DNA of 64,000 nucleotides. Source: Flavobacterium silvisoli. Its GTDB lineage: Bacteria > Bacteroidota > Bacteroidia > Flavobacteriales > Flavobacteriaceae. The notes under the pieces are model-generated. The model was not told the DNA's origin, ran no database searches, and saw only the letters and a list, made by a program, of their open reading frames with translations. The stretch covers positions 340 to 64,339 of the forward strand of contig NZ_SJPE01000014.1 of the NCBI RefSeq assembly GCF_004329815.1, given 5' to 3'. Position numbers and translations under genes: made by a program. Of the stretch, positions 26,370-36,664 are shown one piece after another. Every line of letters begins with the position of its first letter. Position 1 is the first letter of the stretch.

Positions 26370-28838
26370 ATGCTCGACATAAAGGATTTTTCTTTTTTTG
26401 ATACCAAAAACAGTTTTGATTTTAAAGGATTCCTGATCAAAACGACCAGTTATTGGAAATGGTTTGTGATAGGGTTAATTATTGCCTTCTCGATAGCGCA
26501 TCAGTTGAACGTAAGAAAACAAAAAATTTATGGTATTGAAACTACCATAGCCATTAAAGAAGAGAACAATCCGTTTTTTACCACTAATACCAGCCTGGTT
26601 TTTAATTGGGGAGGAACTTCTGATAAAGTTCAGATGATTTCAACTACTTTAAAATCAAGATCTCACAACGAGTTAGTGGTTGACAAATTACAGTTTTATG
26701 TAGATTATTTCAAACAAACCAAGTACTTTTTACAAGACGTTTACGGTGACGCTCCTTTTAAAATCACGTTAGACAAGAATCAGGATCAACTGCTCTCTCA
26801 GTTCATCACGGTTAAAATGATTTCGAGTGATACATACCAGATTGCCATACCTTTTCAGAACAGCAATCAGAGTGTGGTAAGATATTCCGATAATTCGGTG
26901 AAACCCATCACTGTGCCTGTCAAGCAATTCATACGAAGATTTAAAGTCGGACAAACTGTAAACTTACCGTTTCTCCACTGGCGCCTCGATTTGAATGAAA
27001 AAGCTGATTTAGCGTTGAATGAGGAAGTGTTAGTTCGTTTCAATCCATTTGATGAAACGGTAGGAAGATATCAGGGCATCAAAGTAATCATAGATGAAAA
27101 AGCGGGTTCTATCCTGAAATTGGGAATGGAAGGAACCAACAAAAACAGAATGGTGGATTACCTCAATGCAACGGTAAATGTTTTGATTGACCGACAACTC
27201 GAAAACAAAAATAAATTTGCCGAAAATACCATCAACTTTATCGATGAACGATTGGTTGAAATGGAGAAGCAATTGAAAAACTCGGGTGATGATTTAAAAG
27301 ATTTCAGTCGAAACAACAGCATACTGGATGTAGAAGACAAAGGAGCTAATTTTAAGAGTCAGTTATTTGAACTCGATACCCGAAAAGATGAGGTAGAACG
27401 AAAAATTGCTTACCTGAACCAGCTCAAAGATTATTTGAGAAACAGTGTTGATTATTCAAAATTACCGGCGCCAACTGTAGCGGGGATTTCGGAGCCTAAC
27501 ATAGGCACAAATGTAGCCAAATTAATTGAACTCTCCATTCAAAGATCAGAACTGGTGTATTCTGCTAAAGGACAAATTTTTTATGAGCGTATTGACAATG
27601 AAATCGGTTCGGTAAAAAAGGTTTTGTTGGAAAATGCCAATTCGTTGAAAACGCTTTTACAATACGATTTGAATTCGGTTAATACCAAACTTAACGGATT
27701 GGAAGCCGAAATCAAAAAAATGCCCGAAACCAATCAGGCGTATTTGAATATTTCCAGAAAATATGATTTGAGCAACAATATTTACAACACTTTTTTACAA
27801 AAAAGAAGTGAAGCTTCTATTGTTAAGGCAGCAAATCTTTCGGACATACAGTTTATTGATCCGGCTAAAGATGTTGGGGGTGGTTTATTGGGGCCCAAAA
27901 CAAGCGTTAATTATGTATTGGCTTTTTTTATGGGTCTTTTGGTTCCGCTCGTAATAGTGTTCCTGATTTTCTTCATCAACAATACTATTCAAAACATCGG
28001 CGATATTTCAACGCTGACACAACTCCCGCTATTGGGAATCATAGGAGTAAAACATTCCGACTCTAATTTGTCAGTATTTGAAAGACCTAAATCAGCCTTG
28101 TCTGAATCGTTCAGAGCGATTCGTTCCTCCCTACAGTTTTTGTACAAAAAGCAGAGCGTTGAAGGAGCAAAGACACTGATGCTTACTTCTTCTGTCAGCG
28201 GAGAAGGAAAAACGTTTTGTTCGATTAACATCGCAACTGTTTTTGCCTTGAGTGAAAAGAAAACAATTATAGTAGGCCTCGACTTAAGAAAACCGAAAAT
28301 TTTCGACGATTTCAATATCAAAAACGATATTGGAGCGGTCAATTATCTGATTGGACAAAAAAAATTAGAAGAAGTTATTCAGCATACCCATGTCCCTTAT
28401 CTTGATGTAATCACATCCGGACCTATACCGCCAAATCCATCCGAATTAATTCTTGGTGATAGCATGAAAGAAATGATGGCTCAGCTTAAGAAAAATTACG
28501 ACTACATCATATTGGATACGCCCCCGGTTGGTTTGGTTTCCGATGCCTTGGAGTTAGCTCAGTTTTGCGATGTTACGTTGTACATTGTGCGACAAAATTT
28601 CACCAAAAAAGAAATGCTTACTTTGTTGAACAACAGAGCTAAAAGAGGAGAGTTGAACAATATCAGCATCATTTTTAACGGTTATGAAAATAAAGCTAAA
28701 TACGGAGTAGGGTATGGTTACGGATATGGTTATGGTTATAGCTATGGCTACGGATACGGAAGCGGATACCATGAAGATGAGGAACCAAACGGATTCTTTG
28801 CAAAAATGTATTACCGCCTTTTCAAAAGAAAGAAATAA
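26370..28838 (+). CDS. Polysaccharide co-polymerase with tyrosine autokinase domain (Wzc family)
   Basis: An 822-residue inner-membrane protein. Order: N-terminal TM (~28-47), Wzz-type periplasmic domain with long coiled coils (~270-480), second TM (~510-535), then a cytoplasmic BY-kinase: Walker A SSVSGEGKT (~607-615), Walker A' IIVGLDLRKP, Walker B YIILDTPPVG. The C-terminal tail has ten tyrosines in Tyr-Gly dipeptides (28701-28769), the autophosphorylation cluster. It controls chain length and export with Wza. No Wzb-type phosphatase is encoded in the window. Its stop overlaps the next start (ATG at 28838). Confidence 0.94.
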   Translation: MLDIKDFSFFDTKNSFDFKGFLIKTTSYWKWFVIGLIIAFSIAHQLNVRKQKIYGIETTIAIKEENNPFFTTNTSLVFNWGGTSDKVQMISTTLKSRSHNELVVDKLQFYVDYFKQTKYFLQDVYGDAPFKITLDKNQDQLLSQFITVKMISSDTYQIAIPFQNSNQSVVRYSDNSVKPITVPVKQFIRRFKVGQTVNLPFLHWRLDLNEKADLALNEEVLVRFNPFDETVGRYQGIKVIIDEKAGSILKLGMEGTNKNRMVDYLNATVNVLIDRQLENKNKFAENTINFIDERLVEMEKQLKNSGDDLKDFSRNNSILDVEDKGANFKSQLFELDTRKDEVERKIAYLNQLKDYLRNSVDYSKLPAPTVAGISEPNIGTNVAKLIELSIQRSELVYSAKGQIFYERIDNEIGSVKKVLLENANSLKTLLQYDLNSVNTKLNGLEAEIKKMPETNQAYLNISRKYDLSNNIYNTFLQKRSEASIVKAANLSDIQFIDPAKDVGGGLLGPKTSVNYVLAFFMGLLVPLVIVFLIFFINNTIQNIGDISTLTQLPLLGIIGVKHSDSNLSVFERPKSALSESFRAIRSSLQFLYKKQSVEGAKTLMLTSSVSGEGKTFCSINIATVFALSEKKTIIVGLDLRKPKIFDDFNIKNDIGAVNYLIGQKKLEEVIQHTHVPYLDVITSGPIPPNPSELILGDSMKEMMAQLKKNYDYIILDTPPVGLVSDALELAQFCDVTLYIVRQNFTKKEMLTLLNNRAKRGELNNISIIFNGYENKAKYGVGYGYGYGYGYSYGYGYGSGYHEDEEPNGFFAKMYYRLFKRKK

Positions 28839-29818
28839 TGACAAACATTAACACAACTGTACTTATTACGGGCGGAGCCGGATTTATAGGGTCTAATTTA
28901 TGCGAATATTTTTTAGCGAAAGGCTATAAAGTAACTTGTCTTGACAATTTTGCCACCGGACATCATCATAATATCAAACCTTTTTTATCCAATCCTCATT
29001 TTACTTTTATTGAAGGCGATATTCGAAACCCTGAGACTTGTGCCCGAGCAGTGAAAGGTATAGATTATGTGTTGCATCAGGCAGCCTTGGGTTCAGTGCC
29101 CAGATCTATTCAGGATCCGTTTACATCCAATGAAGTGAACGTTACCGGTTTTATGAATATGTTGCTTGCCGCGAGAGATGCCGGTGTAAAACGGTTTATT
29201 TATGCAGCCAGTTCTTCCACTTATGGGGATTCAGAAAAATTGCCCAAAGTAGAAGATGTAATCGGTAAACCGCTTTCTCCCTATGCTATCACTAAATACG
29301 TTAATGAGCTGTATGCTGATGTGTTCAGCAAAACCTACGGGATAGAAACTATAGGTCTTCGTTACTTCAATGTTTTCGGTAGACGTCAAGATCCTAAAGG
29401 TGCTTATGCCGCCGTAATTCCTAAATTTGTGATGCAGTTAATGCAACATCAAAGCCCAGTCATCAATGGTGACGGAAATTATTCAAGAGACTTCACTTAT
29501 ATTGACAATGTGATTCAAATGAATGAATTGGCTATGACTACGACAAATCCTGAGGCGGTCAACACGGTTTACAATACCGCGGTTGGCGACAGAACGACAC
29601 TGAATGAAATGGTAATGTATTTGAAAAAGTACTTGTCTGATTTTGACTCAGCGATAGCCAAAATACCCGTAATTTATGGTCCCAATAGAGCAGGAGATAT
29701 TCCGCACTCGTTGGCCAGTATAGAAAAAGCAAAACAATTACTTAATTATAATCCCAAATTTCCCTTTCAAGACGGTTTGAAAGAAGCGGTGAAATGGTAT
29801 TGGGAAAATCTGAAATAA
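28838..29818 (+). CDS. UDP-N-acetylglucosamine/-uronate 4-epimerase (WbpP/TviC-like)
   Basis: A 326-residue extended SDR: NAD motif [17 protein letters not shown] with the catalytic Ser, and YAITK (Tyr/Lys pair). [18 protein letters not shown] and [16 protein letters not shown] are typical of the WbpP/TviC branch, which interconverts UDP-GlcNAc/UDP-GalNAc or their uronic acids. With the WbpA/TviB-like dehydrogenase at 31263 it would give UDP-GalNAcA, as in Vi antigen synthesis. Start codon overlaps the wzc stop. The epimerase class is secure; the exact substrate is inferred. Confidence 0.85.
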   Translation: MTNINTTVLITGGAGFIGSNLCEYFLAKGYKVTCLDNFATGHHHNIKPFLSNPHFTFIEGDIRNPETCARAVKGIDYVLHQAALGSVPRSIQDPFTSNEVNVTGFMNMLLAARDAGVKRFIYAASSSTYGDSEKLPKVEDVIGKPLSPYAITKYVNELYADVFSKTYGIETIGLRYFNVFGRRQDPKGAYAAVIPKFVMQLMQHQSPVINGDGNYSRDFTYIDNVIQMNELAMTTTNPEAVNTVYNTAVGDRTTLNEMVMYLKKYLSDFDSAIAKIPVIYGPNRAGDIPHSLASIEKAKQLLNYNPKFPFQDGLKEAVKWYWENLK

Positions 29819-29828
29819 TAAAAATAGA

Positions 29829-31223
29829 ATGAATATTACTAACATTTGTTGTATTGGTGCCGGTTATGTAGGAGGTCCGACTATGGCAGTTATCGCCGAA
29901 AAATGCCCACATATTAAAGTGACTGTGGTTGATTTAAACGAGAAAAGAATAGCAGCTTGGAATGATAAAGACATTAACAACATCCCTATTTATGAACCGG
30001 GACTGAATGAGATTGTAGCTCATGCCCGTGGGAGAAATTTATTTTTTTCTACCGATGTTGATAAAGCCATTGATGAGGCTCAATTGATATTCATATCGGT
30101 AAACACCCCAACCAAAACGTATGGAACCGGAAAAGGAATGGCGGCCGATTTGAAGCACATAGAATTGTGTGCCCGTCAGATAGCCAAAGTAGCCAAAAAT
30201 GATAAAATCATAGTAGAAAAATCAACTTTGCCCGTCAGAACAGCCGAGGCTATTAAGAGTATTTTGGACAATACCGGTAACGGAGTTCAATTCCAAATTC
30301 TATCCAACCCCGAATTTTTAGCCGAAGGAACTGCTGTTGTCGATTTGTTGAATCCGGATAGAGTATTGATTGGAGGCGAGACCACTGTTGAAGGGCAAAA
30401 AGCCATCGATGCTTTAGTAGAAGTTTACGCTAACTGGGTGCCGAAAGACCGCATTTTAAAAACTAATGTTTGGTCATCAGAATTGTCAAAATTGACTGCC
30501 AATGCTTTTCTGGCGCAAAGAGTATCATCCATCAATGCAATTTCAGAGCTGTGTGAAAAGACAGAAGCCAATGTGAATGAAGTGGCCAAAGCCATTGGAA
30601 TGGATAGTCGTATCGGGTCTAAGTTTCTAAAAGCGTCTGTAGGTTTCGGAGGTTCCTGTTTCCAAAAAGACATACTGAATTTGGTTTATATTTCCAAAGC
30701 TTTCGGACTGCATGAAGTGGCTGATTACTGGGAGCAGGTGATTATTATGAATGACCATCAAAAAAGACGTTTTTCAAAAAATATAGTACAAACACTTTAT
30801 AATACCGTATCGGGTAAGAAGATTGCCTTTTTAGGTTGGGCTTTCAAAAAAGATACTAATGATACGCGTGAATCTGCTGCTATTTATGTGGCTGATGATT
30901 TGATTAATGAACAAGCTTCTGTGGCCTTGTATGATCCTAAAGTGTCTTATCAACAGGCATTGTCTGATCTAGATTACTTGGACACAAGAACTCCGGCAGA
31001 AAACGAAAAGTACCTGATGGCCTCCGGCGATGCTTATGAAGCTTGCCAAAATGCTCACGCTATTGCTATTTTAACCGAATGGGATGAATTTAAAGCATAC
31101 GATTGGCAGAAGATTTACGATAATATGCTTAAGCCGGCTTTTGTTTTTGATGGCCGGAATTTATTAGACGCCGATAAAATGAGAGCCATAGGATTCGTTT
31201 ATCAATCCATAGGAAGCAGATAG
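29829..31223 (+). CDS. UDP-glucose 6-dehydrogenase
   Basis: A 464-residue enzyme that oxidises UDP-glucose to UDP-glucuronate with NAD+. The N-terminal motif [18 protein letters not shown] and the length are of the longer animal-like UGDH class. Catalytic Cys lies in [25 protein letters not shown] and [16 protein letters not shown] are also conserved. Product can feed the UDP-glucuronate 4-epimerase at 33681 to give UDP-GalA. It follows the WbpP-like gene by 10 bases. Confidence 0.93.
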   Translation: MNITNICCIGAGYVGGPTMAVIAEKCPHIKVTVVDLNEKRIAAWNDKDINNIPIYEPGLNEIVAHARGRNLFFSTDVDKAIDEAQLIFISVNTPTKTYGTGKGMAADLKHIELCARQIAKVAKNDKIIVEKSTLPVRTAEAIKSILDNTGNGVQFQILSNPEFLAEGTAVVDLLNPDRVLIGGETTVEGQKAIDALVEVYANWVPKDRILKTNVWSSELSKLTANAFLAQRVSSINAISELCEKTEANVNEVAKAIGMDSRIGSKFLKASVGFGGSCFQKDILNLVYISKAFGLHEVADYWEQVIIMNDHQKRRFSKNIVQTLYNTVSGKKIAFLGWAFKKDTNDTRESAAIYVADDLINEQASVALYDPKVSYQQALSDLDYLDTRTPAENEKYLMASGDAYEACQNAHAIAILTEWDEFKAYDWQKIYDNMLKPAFVFDGRNLLDADKMRAIGFVYQSIGSR

Positions 31224-31262
31224 GCCTCAGGGAATGGCATCAATTTTAATTTTTTAAAAAAT

Positions 31263-32540
31263 ATGAGTGTAAAAATTGCAATAATCGGACTCGGATACGT
31301 TGGTTTGCCCTTGGCAAGATTGTTTGCTACCCAATATGCAGTTGTTGGGTTTGATATCAATCAAGACAGGATAGCAGCCTTGAATTCGGGTTGCGATGCT
31401 ACACTTGAAGTAGACGAAGCCACTTTGAAAGCGGTATTGGTCGATTCGCCATCAGCGGAAAAAGGGCTTTTTTGCAGTAGCAATTTAGACGATATTAAGC
31501 AGTGTAATTATTATATAGTAACTGTTCCTACTCCGGTAGACAAAAACAATCGTCCCGATTTGACTCCGCTCTACAAGGCCAGTGAAACGGTTGGAAAAGT
31601 TTTGAAAAAAGGAGATATAGTCATCTATGAGTCTACGGTATACCCCGGTGTTACTGAGGAGGAATGCATTCCGGTTTTGGAAAAGATAAGCGGTTTGCAA
31701 TTCAATGTTGATTTTTTTGCAGGCTATTCTCCGGAGCGCATTAACCCCGGAGATAAAGAACATACCGTAGAGAAAATACTCAAAGTAACCTCTGGTTCCA
31801 CTCCCGAAATCGGTCAGAAAGTAAACGATTTATACCGATCAGTCATCACCGCCGGGACGCATTTGGCTCCTTCCATTAAAGTGGCTGAAGCTGCTAAAGT
31901 GATTGAAAATTCACAGCGCGATATCAACATTGCTTTTGTAAATGAACTGGCTAAAATTTTTAATTTATTAGAAATCGATACCCACGCTGTTTTAGAAGCT
32001 GCCGGAACGAAATGGAATTTTCTCCCGTTCAAACCCGGGCTGGTGGGCGGACACTGCATAGGTGTGGATCCTTACTATTTAGCCCAAAAAGCTCAGGAGA
32101 AGGGATATCACCCCGAAATTATTTTGGCCGGAAGACGCCTCAACGACAGTATGGGCGAATATGTGGCGGCACAAGTAGTAAAGTTGATGATTAAAAAAGG
32201 CGTAACTATTAACGGAGCAAAATTGTTGATGTTGGGTTTCACGTTTAAAGAAAATTGTCCGGATGTACGCAATACTAAAATTGTAGATGTGGTGATGGCT
32301 TTGGCTGATTACGGTATAGAAGTGACTATCTTTGACCCATGGGCCAATCCGGAAGAAGTGATGCACGAGTATCACTTAAAAATGACCAACCAGTTGCCAA
32401 GTGCCACCTACGATGCTTTGGTGCTTGGTGTAGCTCATAAAGAATTTGAAGCTCTCGATTTTGCTCAACTCAAAAAACCGAACGGTGTTTTATTTGATGT
32501 AAAAGGAATTTTAAAAGATAAGGCAGACGGTAAATTGTAA
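31263..32540 (+). CDS. UDP-HexNAc 6-dehydrogenase (WbpA/TviB-like)
   Basis: A 425-residue nucleotide-sugar dehydrogenase of the Vi polysaccharide TviB branch: [25 protein letters not shown], catalytic Cys in [19 protein letters not shown], and [13 protein letters not shown]. This branch oxidises UDP-GlcNAc (or UDP-GalNAc) to the 6-uronic acid. It is a second, distinct dehydrogenase 40 bases after the UGDH, so the locus probably makes both HexA and HexNAcA. It pairs logically with the WbpP/TviC-like epimerase. Confidence 0.9.
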   Translation: MSVKIAIIGLGYVGLPLARLFATQYAVVGFDINQDRIAALNSGCDATLEVDEATLKAVLVDSPSAEKGLFCSSNLDDIKQCNYYIVTVPTPVDKNNRPDLTPLYKASETVGKVLKKGDIVIYESTVYPGVTEEECIPVLEKISGLQFNVDFFAGYSPERINPGDKEHTVEKILKVTSGSTPEIGQKVNDLYRSVITAGTHLAPSIKVAEAAKVIENSQRDINIAFVNELAKIFNLLEIDTHAVLEAAGTKWNFLPFKPGLVGGHCIGVDPYYLAQKAQEKGYHPEIILAGRRLNDSMGEYVAAQVVKLMIKKGVTINGAKLLMLGFTFKENCPDVRNTKIVDVVMALADYGIEVTIFDPWANPEEVMHEYHLKMTNQLPSATYDALVLGVAHKEFEALDFAQLKKPNGVLFDVKGILKDKADGKL

Positions 32541-32599
32541 GGAGTGGTTGTTGGTTTTGAGTTTTTTAAATAAGGAATATTTTAGTTAAATTTTTATAG

Positions 32600-33658
32600 A
32601 TGAAAAAGATATTGATTACTGGTGGAGCAGGATTTATAGGTTCTCATGTGGTGAGACGATTTGTGAATAGGTACCCAAATTATCAAATATATAATTTGGA
32701 TGCTTTGACTTATGCCGGAAATTTAGAAAACATAACTGACATCGAAAATGCACCCCATTATACTTTTGTAAAAGGAGATATAACCGATGCGGATTTTATC
32801 CATGCTTTATTCGAAAAACACCGGTTTGACGGCGTGTTGCATTTGGCAGCGGAGTCCCACGTTGACCGTTCCATTACCGATCCGTTGGCTTTTGTAAAAA
32901 CCAATGTTATCGGGACGATGAATTTGTTGAATGCTGCTAAAGCCATTTGGAAAGACAATTTCGAAGGAAAGCGTTTTTATCATATTTCTACTGACGAGGT
33001 GTATGGAAGTTTAGGAGCCACAGGCTTGTTTACTGAAACCACTCCTTACGACCCGAATTCTCCTTACTCGGCTTCAAAAGCCAGTTCTGATCATTTTGTT
33101 CGGGCTTATGGTGAGACTTACGGATTGCCTTATGTGATTACCAATTGTTCTAATAATTACGGGCCTAATCACTTTCCGGAGAAATTGATTCCCCTTTTTA
33201 TCAATAACATCATCAACAATAAACCGTTGCCGGTTTATGGCGATGGCAAATATACCCGTGACTGGCTTTTTGTAGAAGACCATGCGGTTGCTATTGATTT
33301 GGTTTTCCACGAAGGTAAAAATCATGAAACGTACAACATTGGTGGTTTCAACGAATGGCAAAACATTGATTTGGTTAAATTGCTTTGTCAGCAGATGGAT
33401 AAAAAACTGGGTCGTGCCGATGGGGAATCAGCTAAATTAATTACCTATGTAAAAGACCGTCCGGGGCATGATTTGCGTTATGCTATTGATGCTTCCAAAA
33501 TTAATAAAGAGTTGGGATGGGAACCATCGGTAACCTTTGAGCAAGGGCTGGAAAAAACCATCGATTGGTATTTGGCCAATGAGGCCTGGCTGAAAAATGT
33601 GACCTCGGGAGATTATCAGAAGTACTATGAACAACAGTATGACAAACAGCAATCCTGA
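32600..33658 (+). CDS. rfbB: dTDP-glucose 4,6-dehydratase
   Basis: A 352-residue extended [44 protein letters not shown] with the catalytic Asp-Glu pair, YSASKASSDH (Tyr/Lys), NCSNNYGPNHFPEKLIPL and YGDGKYTRDWLFVEDH. It makes dTDP-4-keto-6-deoxyglucose from dTDP-glucose. The usual partners rfbA, rfbC and rfbD are not in the window, so either they are elsewhere or the keto sugar is used differently. A RmlD-like reductase is present at 35766 but sits with pseB. Confidence 0.93.
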   Translation: MKKILITGGAGFIGSHVVRRFVNRYPNYQIYNLDALTYAGNLENITDIENAPHYTFVKGDITDADFIHALFEKHRFDGVLHLAAESHVDRSITDPLAFVKTNVIGTMNLLNAAKAIWKDNFEGKRFYHISTDEVYGSLGATGLFTETTPYDPNSPYSASKASSDHFVRAYGETYGLPYVITNCSNNYGPNHFPEKLIPLFINNIINNKPLPVYGDGKYTRDWLFVEDHAVAIDLVFHEGKNHETYNIGGFNEWQNIDLVKLLCQQMDKKLGRADGESAKLITYVKDRPGHDLRYAIDASKINKELGWEPSVTFEQGLEKTIDWYLANEAWLKNVTSGDYQKYYEQQYDKQQS

Positions 33659-33680
33659 TTGCAATTATAATTGATTTAAA

Positions 33681-34688
33681 ATGATACTATTAGTAACCGG
33701 TGCCGCCGGATTTATAGGATTTCATCTGAGCAAAAAATTGATTGCCCTAGGACATCAGGTTGTTGGTTTGGATAATATCAACGGTTACTATGATATCAAT
33801 TTAAAGATGAGTCGTTTAGAGCAGTTGGGAGTGACTGATGTTTTTGAACACAAGATTTCGAAGAGCAAAACACATCCGGATCAATTACATTTTATAAAAA
33901 TGGATTTGGAAGATCAGTTGAATCTGCCCATACTTTTTAAAGAATATTCATTTGATGCGGTATGTAATTTAGCCGCTCAGGCCGGAGTCCGATACAGCAT
34001 AGAAGATCCTATGGTGTATGTTCAGAGTAACATTGTTGGGTTCATCAATCTGTTAGAGTGTATGCGGCATAATAATGTTAAAAAGCTGGTGTATGCCAGT
34101 AGTTCCAGTGTTTACGGAAACAGTAAATCTGTTCCTTTTTCAACCGCTGACCCGGTAGACGAACCGATAAGTATTTATGCCGCGACCAAGAAATCAAATG
34201 AATTGATGGCGTACACCTATACTCATTTGTTTGATTTTCAAAGTATTGGTCTTAGGTTTTTTACCGTTTATGGTCCTTGGGGCAGACCGGATATGGCCAT
34301 GTTTTTGTTTACCAATGCAATTTTAAACGATAAACCTATTGATGTTTTCAATAATGGTGAACTTTACAGAGATTTTACCTATGTTGATGATATTGTTGAA
34401 GGAGTTGTAGCTACCCTAACCCATACCCAATATGCAAAAAAATATGCCTTATATAATATTGGCAACAACAAACCGGTTAAACTGTTGGATTTTATTGAAG
34501 CCATAGAAAAATGTATCGGTAAAAAAGCAATCAAGACCATGAAACCGATGCAGCCCGGTGATGTGGAGCGGACTTGGGCAGATGTGAGTGATTTACAAAA
34601 AGATTTTAACTACTGCCCCAACACCTCTATTGATAAAGGTATACGCGAATTTGTAGATTGGTATAAAAAGTATGCAGATTTACGATAA
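33681..34688 (+). CDS. UDP-glucuronate 4-epimerase-like SDR
   Basis: A 335-residue protein with TGAAGFIGFHLSKKLI, GLDNINGYYDINLKMSRLE, NLAAQAGVRYSIEDP, ASSSSVYGNSKSVPFS and FFTVYGPWGRPDMAMFLF. This set is the usual fingerprint of UDP-glucuronate 4-epimerase (GAE/Cap1J-like), giving UDP-galacturonate. The UDP-GlcA source would be the dehydrogenase at 29829. Gene spacing to rfbB is 22 bases. Confidence 0.88.
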   Translation: MILLVTGAAGFIGFHLSKKLIALGHQVVGLDNINGYYDINLKMSRLEQLGVTDVFEHKISKSKTHPDQLHFIKMDLEDQLNLPILFKEYSFDAVCNLAAQAGVRYSIEDPMVYVQSNIVGFINLLECMRHNNVKKLVYASSSSVYGNSKSVPFSTADPVDEPISIYAATKKSNELMAYTYTHLFDFQSIGLRFFTVYGPWGRPDMAMFLFTNAILNDKPIDVFNNGELYRDFTYVDDIVEGVVATLTHTQYAKKYALYNIGNNKPVKLLDFIEAIEKCIGKKAIKTMKPMQPGDVERTWADVSDLQKDFNYCPNTSIDKGIREFVDWYKKYADLR

Positions 34689-34750
34689 GCAATTTTTTTA
34701 ATTGGTAATAAATAAAGTAAAATAATATATAATCTTGCAATAATAGAAAA

Positions 34751-35758
34751 ATGCTAAATAATAAAACGATTCTTATAACGGGAGGAACCGGGTCACTGGG
34801 AAAGGCTTTAACCAAACACATTCTGACTCATTTCCCACAAGTGAAGAAATTAATCATCTTTTCCAGAGATGAGCAGAAACAGTTTCAAATGGCCCAGGAA
34901 TATCCTGCGGGTCAATTTCCGCAAGTTCGTTTCCTGCTTGGTGATGTCAGGGATAAAGAGCGTTTGGTAAGGGCATTCCGCGATGTGGATTATGTAATTC
35001 ATGCGGCTGCTATGAAACATGTACATTTGGCAGAGTACAATCCCGATGAGTGTATTAAAACTAACATTGGCGGTGCTGAAAATGTGATTCACGCTTCTTT
35101 GGAAACCGGAGTACAACATGTGGTAGCACTATCTACAGATAAGGCTTGTGCACCTATTAATTTATATGGAGCCACCAAACTGACTTCAGATAAATTGTTC
35201 GTAGCCGCCAACAACATCAAAGGCGCAAATCCGATTAAATTTTCTGTGGTTCGTTACGGAAATGTAATGGGTTCCAACGGCTCTGTAATTCCGTTCTTTA
35301 TTAAGAAAAGAGCAGAAGGAAAACTACCCATTACCGATCCGACGATGACCCGTTTCAATATTTCACTACAGGGCGGAGTAGACATGGTGATGCATGCTAT
35401 GGAACATGCCTGGGGAGGTGAGATTTTTATACCGAAAATACCATCATACCGCATTACAGATGTGGCCAAAGCTGTTGCGCCTGATTGTCCGATAGAAGTG
35501 GTTGGAATAAGACCGGGAGAAAAAATACACGAAGAAATGATTACTGCATCAGACTCTTTTTACACCTATGATTTGGGTAAATATTACACCATACTTCCGT
35601 CTGTGCCAAGATTTAATCTTAGTGAATACATACTTCATTTTAATGCAAAACCAGTCCCTGCCGGTTTTAACTACAACTCGGGAGACAATACCGAATGGGA
35701 AACTGTTGAAAGTATGCGAAAACTAATAAAGGAACACGTAGACCCAACATTTGAATAG
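34751..35758 (+). CDS. pseB: UDP-GlcNAc 4,6-dehydratase (inverting), PseB-like
   Basis: A 335-residue SDR with ITGGTGSLGKALTKHIL, IIFSRDEQKQFQMAQEYP, LGDVRDKERL, AAAMKHVHLAEYNPDECIKT, LSTDKACAPINLYGATKLTSD, and IGIRPGEKIHEEMI-like (GIRPGEKIHEEMI). This is a near-textbook PseB/FlaA1 pattern. The enzyme converts UDP-GlcNAc to the 4-keto-6-deoxy-L-AltNAc nucleotide, the first step to pseudaminic acid. It heads a five-gene module running to 38975. A 62-base AT-rich gap precedes it. Confidence 0.92.
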   Translation: MLNNKTILITGGTGSLGKALTKHILTHFPQVKKLIIFSRDEQKQFQMAQEYPAGQFPQVRFLLGDVRDKERLVRAFRDVDYVIHAAAMKHVHLAEYNPDECIKTNIGGAENVIHASLETGVQHVVALSTDKACAPINLYGATKLTSDKLFVAANNIKGANPIKFSVVRYGNVMGSNGSVIPFFIKKRAEGKLPITDPTMTRFNISLQGGVDMVMHAMEHAWGGEIFIPKIPSYRITDVAKAVAPDCPIEVVGIRPGEKIHEEMITASDSFYTYDLGKYYTILPSVPRFNLSEYILHFNAKPVPAGFNYNSGDNTEWETVESMRKLIKEHVDPTFE

Positions 35759-35765
35759 CACTAAC

Positions 35766-36659
35766 ATGAAGAAGAAGGTGTTGATAACGGGAATTTCAGG
35801 CATGCTGGGTAAGGCGGTGTATGCTCATTTCAAACACAATGAACCGTATGTAATACACGGTGTTTCCCGTCAGCCCGGATATGAGTTGGAAGGTGTAGTA
35901 ATGCATCATGGAGATTTGACTTCTGAAACTTTTATGGAATCATTGCAGTCACTCTCTTTTGATGCCGTCATTCATTGTTCTGCCGAAGTCAATGTTAATT
36001 TGTGTGAAACCGATAAGGCATTGGCCTTTCAATCCAATGTTAAATCAGCTGAAAATGTAGTAAAATTGCTGAATGCCAGATGTTATGTTTATGTTTCAAC
36101 TGATGCTGTTTTTGATGGACAAGCCGGAGATTATACAGAAACTTCTGCTGTGAACCCTTTGAATTATTACGCTGAAACAAAGCTATTGGGAGAAGAAGCG
36201 GTTAAAACATTTACGGATAACTACTATATACTTCGTACTAATATTTATGGGTTTAATCAACCTATGAAAAAATCTCTGTTCGAATGGGCGTATACAGAGC
36301 TGCAAGCGGGAAATACCATTAATGGTTTTGACAATATGTTTTTCAACCCAATGTATGTAGGGCAATTGGCGGCCTTTATGGCTAAATTAATTGCCTCAGA
36401 CATTCCTTATGGTACTTACAATGTCGCCGTTGATGAGAAACTCTCAAAATACGATTTCCTGATGAAAATTGCAGAAACGTTTGGTTTTCAGAATACTCAG
36501 GTGAACAAAGTTTACTTTGATCCCAAAGAATTTGTAGCTCCCAGAGCTTTAAATACTACTTTAAAAAATGATACTGTTAAATCCGTAATGAAAGACTTTG
36601 ATTTTTCTTTTCATTCGGGTTTTTCTATGTTGGAAAAAGATTTAAGAGCATTAAAATAA
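35766..36659 (+). CDS. RmlD-like SDR sugar reductase
   Basis: A 297-residue SDR starting at ATG 35766, seven bases after the pseB stop; an in-frame TTG at 35751 overlaps pseB but is less likely. Motifs: VLITGISGMLGKAVYAHF (NADPH loop), CSAEVNVNLCETD, YVSTDAVFDG with catalytic Thr/Ser position, and YYAETKLLGEE (Tyr/Lys). These are the marks of RmlD/dTDP-4-keto-rhamnose reductases, which reduce a C4 ketone. It sits exactly where PseC, the 4-aminotransferase, would be expected. The likely reaction is 4-reduction of the PseB product; this is inferred from family and position. Confidence 0.82.
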   Translation: MKKKVLITGISGMLGKAVYAHFKHNEPYVIHGVSRQPGYELEGVVMHHGDLTSETFMESLQSLSFDAVIHCSAEVNVNLCETDKALAFQSNVKSAENVVKLLNARCYVYVSTDAVFDGQAGDYTETSAVNPLNYYAETKLLGEEAVKTFTDNYYILRTNIYGFNQPMKKSLFEWAYTELQAGNTINGFDNMFFNPMYVGQLAAFMAKLIASDIPYGTYNVAVDEKLSKYDFLMKIAETFGFQNTQVNKVYFDPKEFVAPRALNTTLKNDTVKSVMKDFDFSFHSGFSMLEKDLRALK

Positions 36660-36664
36660 CACGT

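Noticed and set aside
34689-34750. Possible internal promoter before pseB (TAATCTTG at 34730)
   Set aside because: One mismatch to TAnnTTTG and an upstream TTG at poor spacing; not enough to call.
35751-35765. TTG start for the RmlD-like reductase
   Set aside because: It overlaps the pseB stop and adds five residues before the conserved MKKKVLITG; the ATG at 35766 is better.
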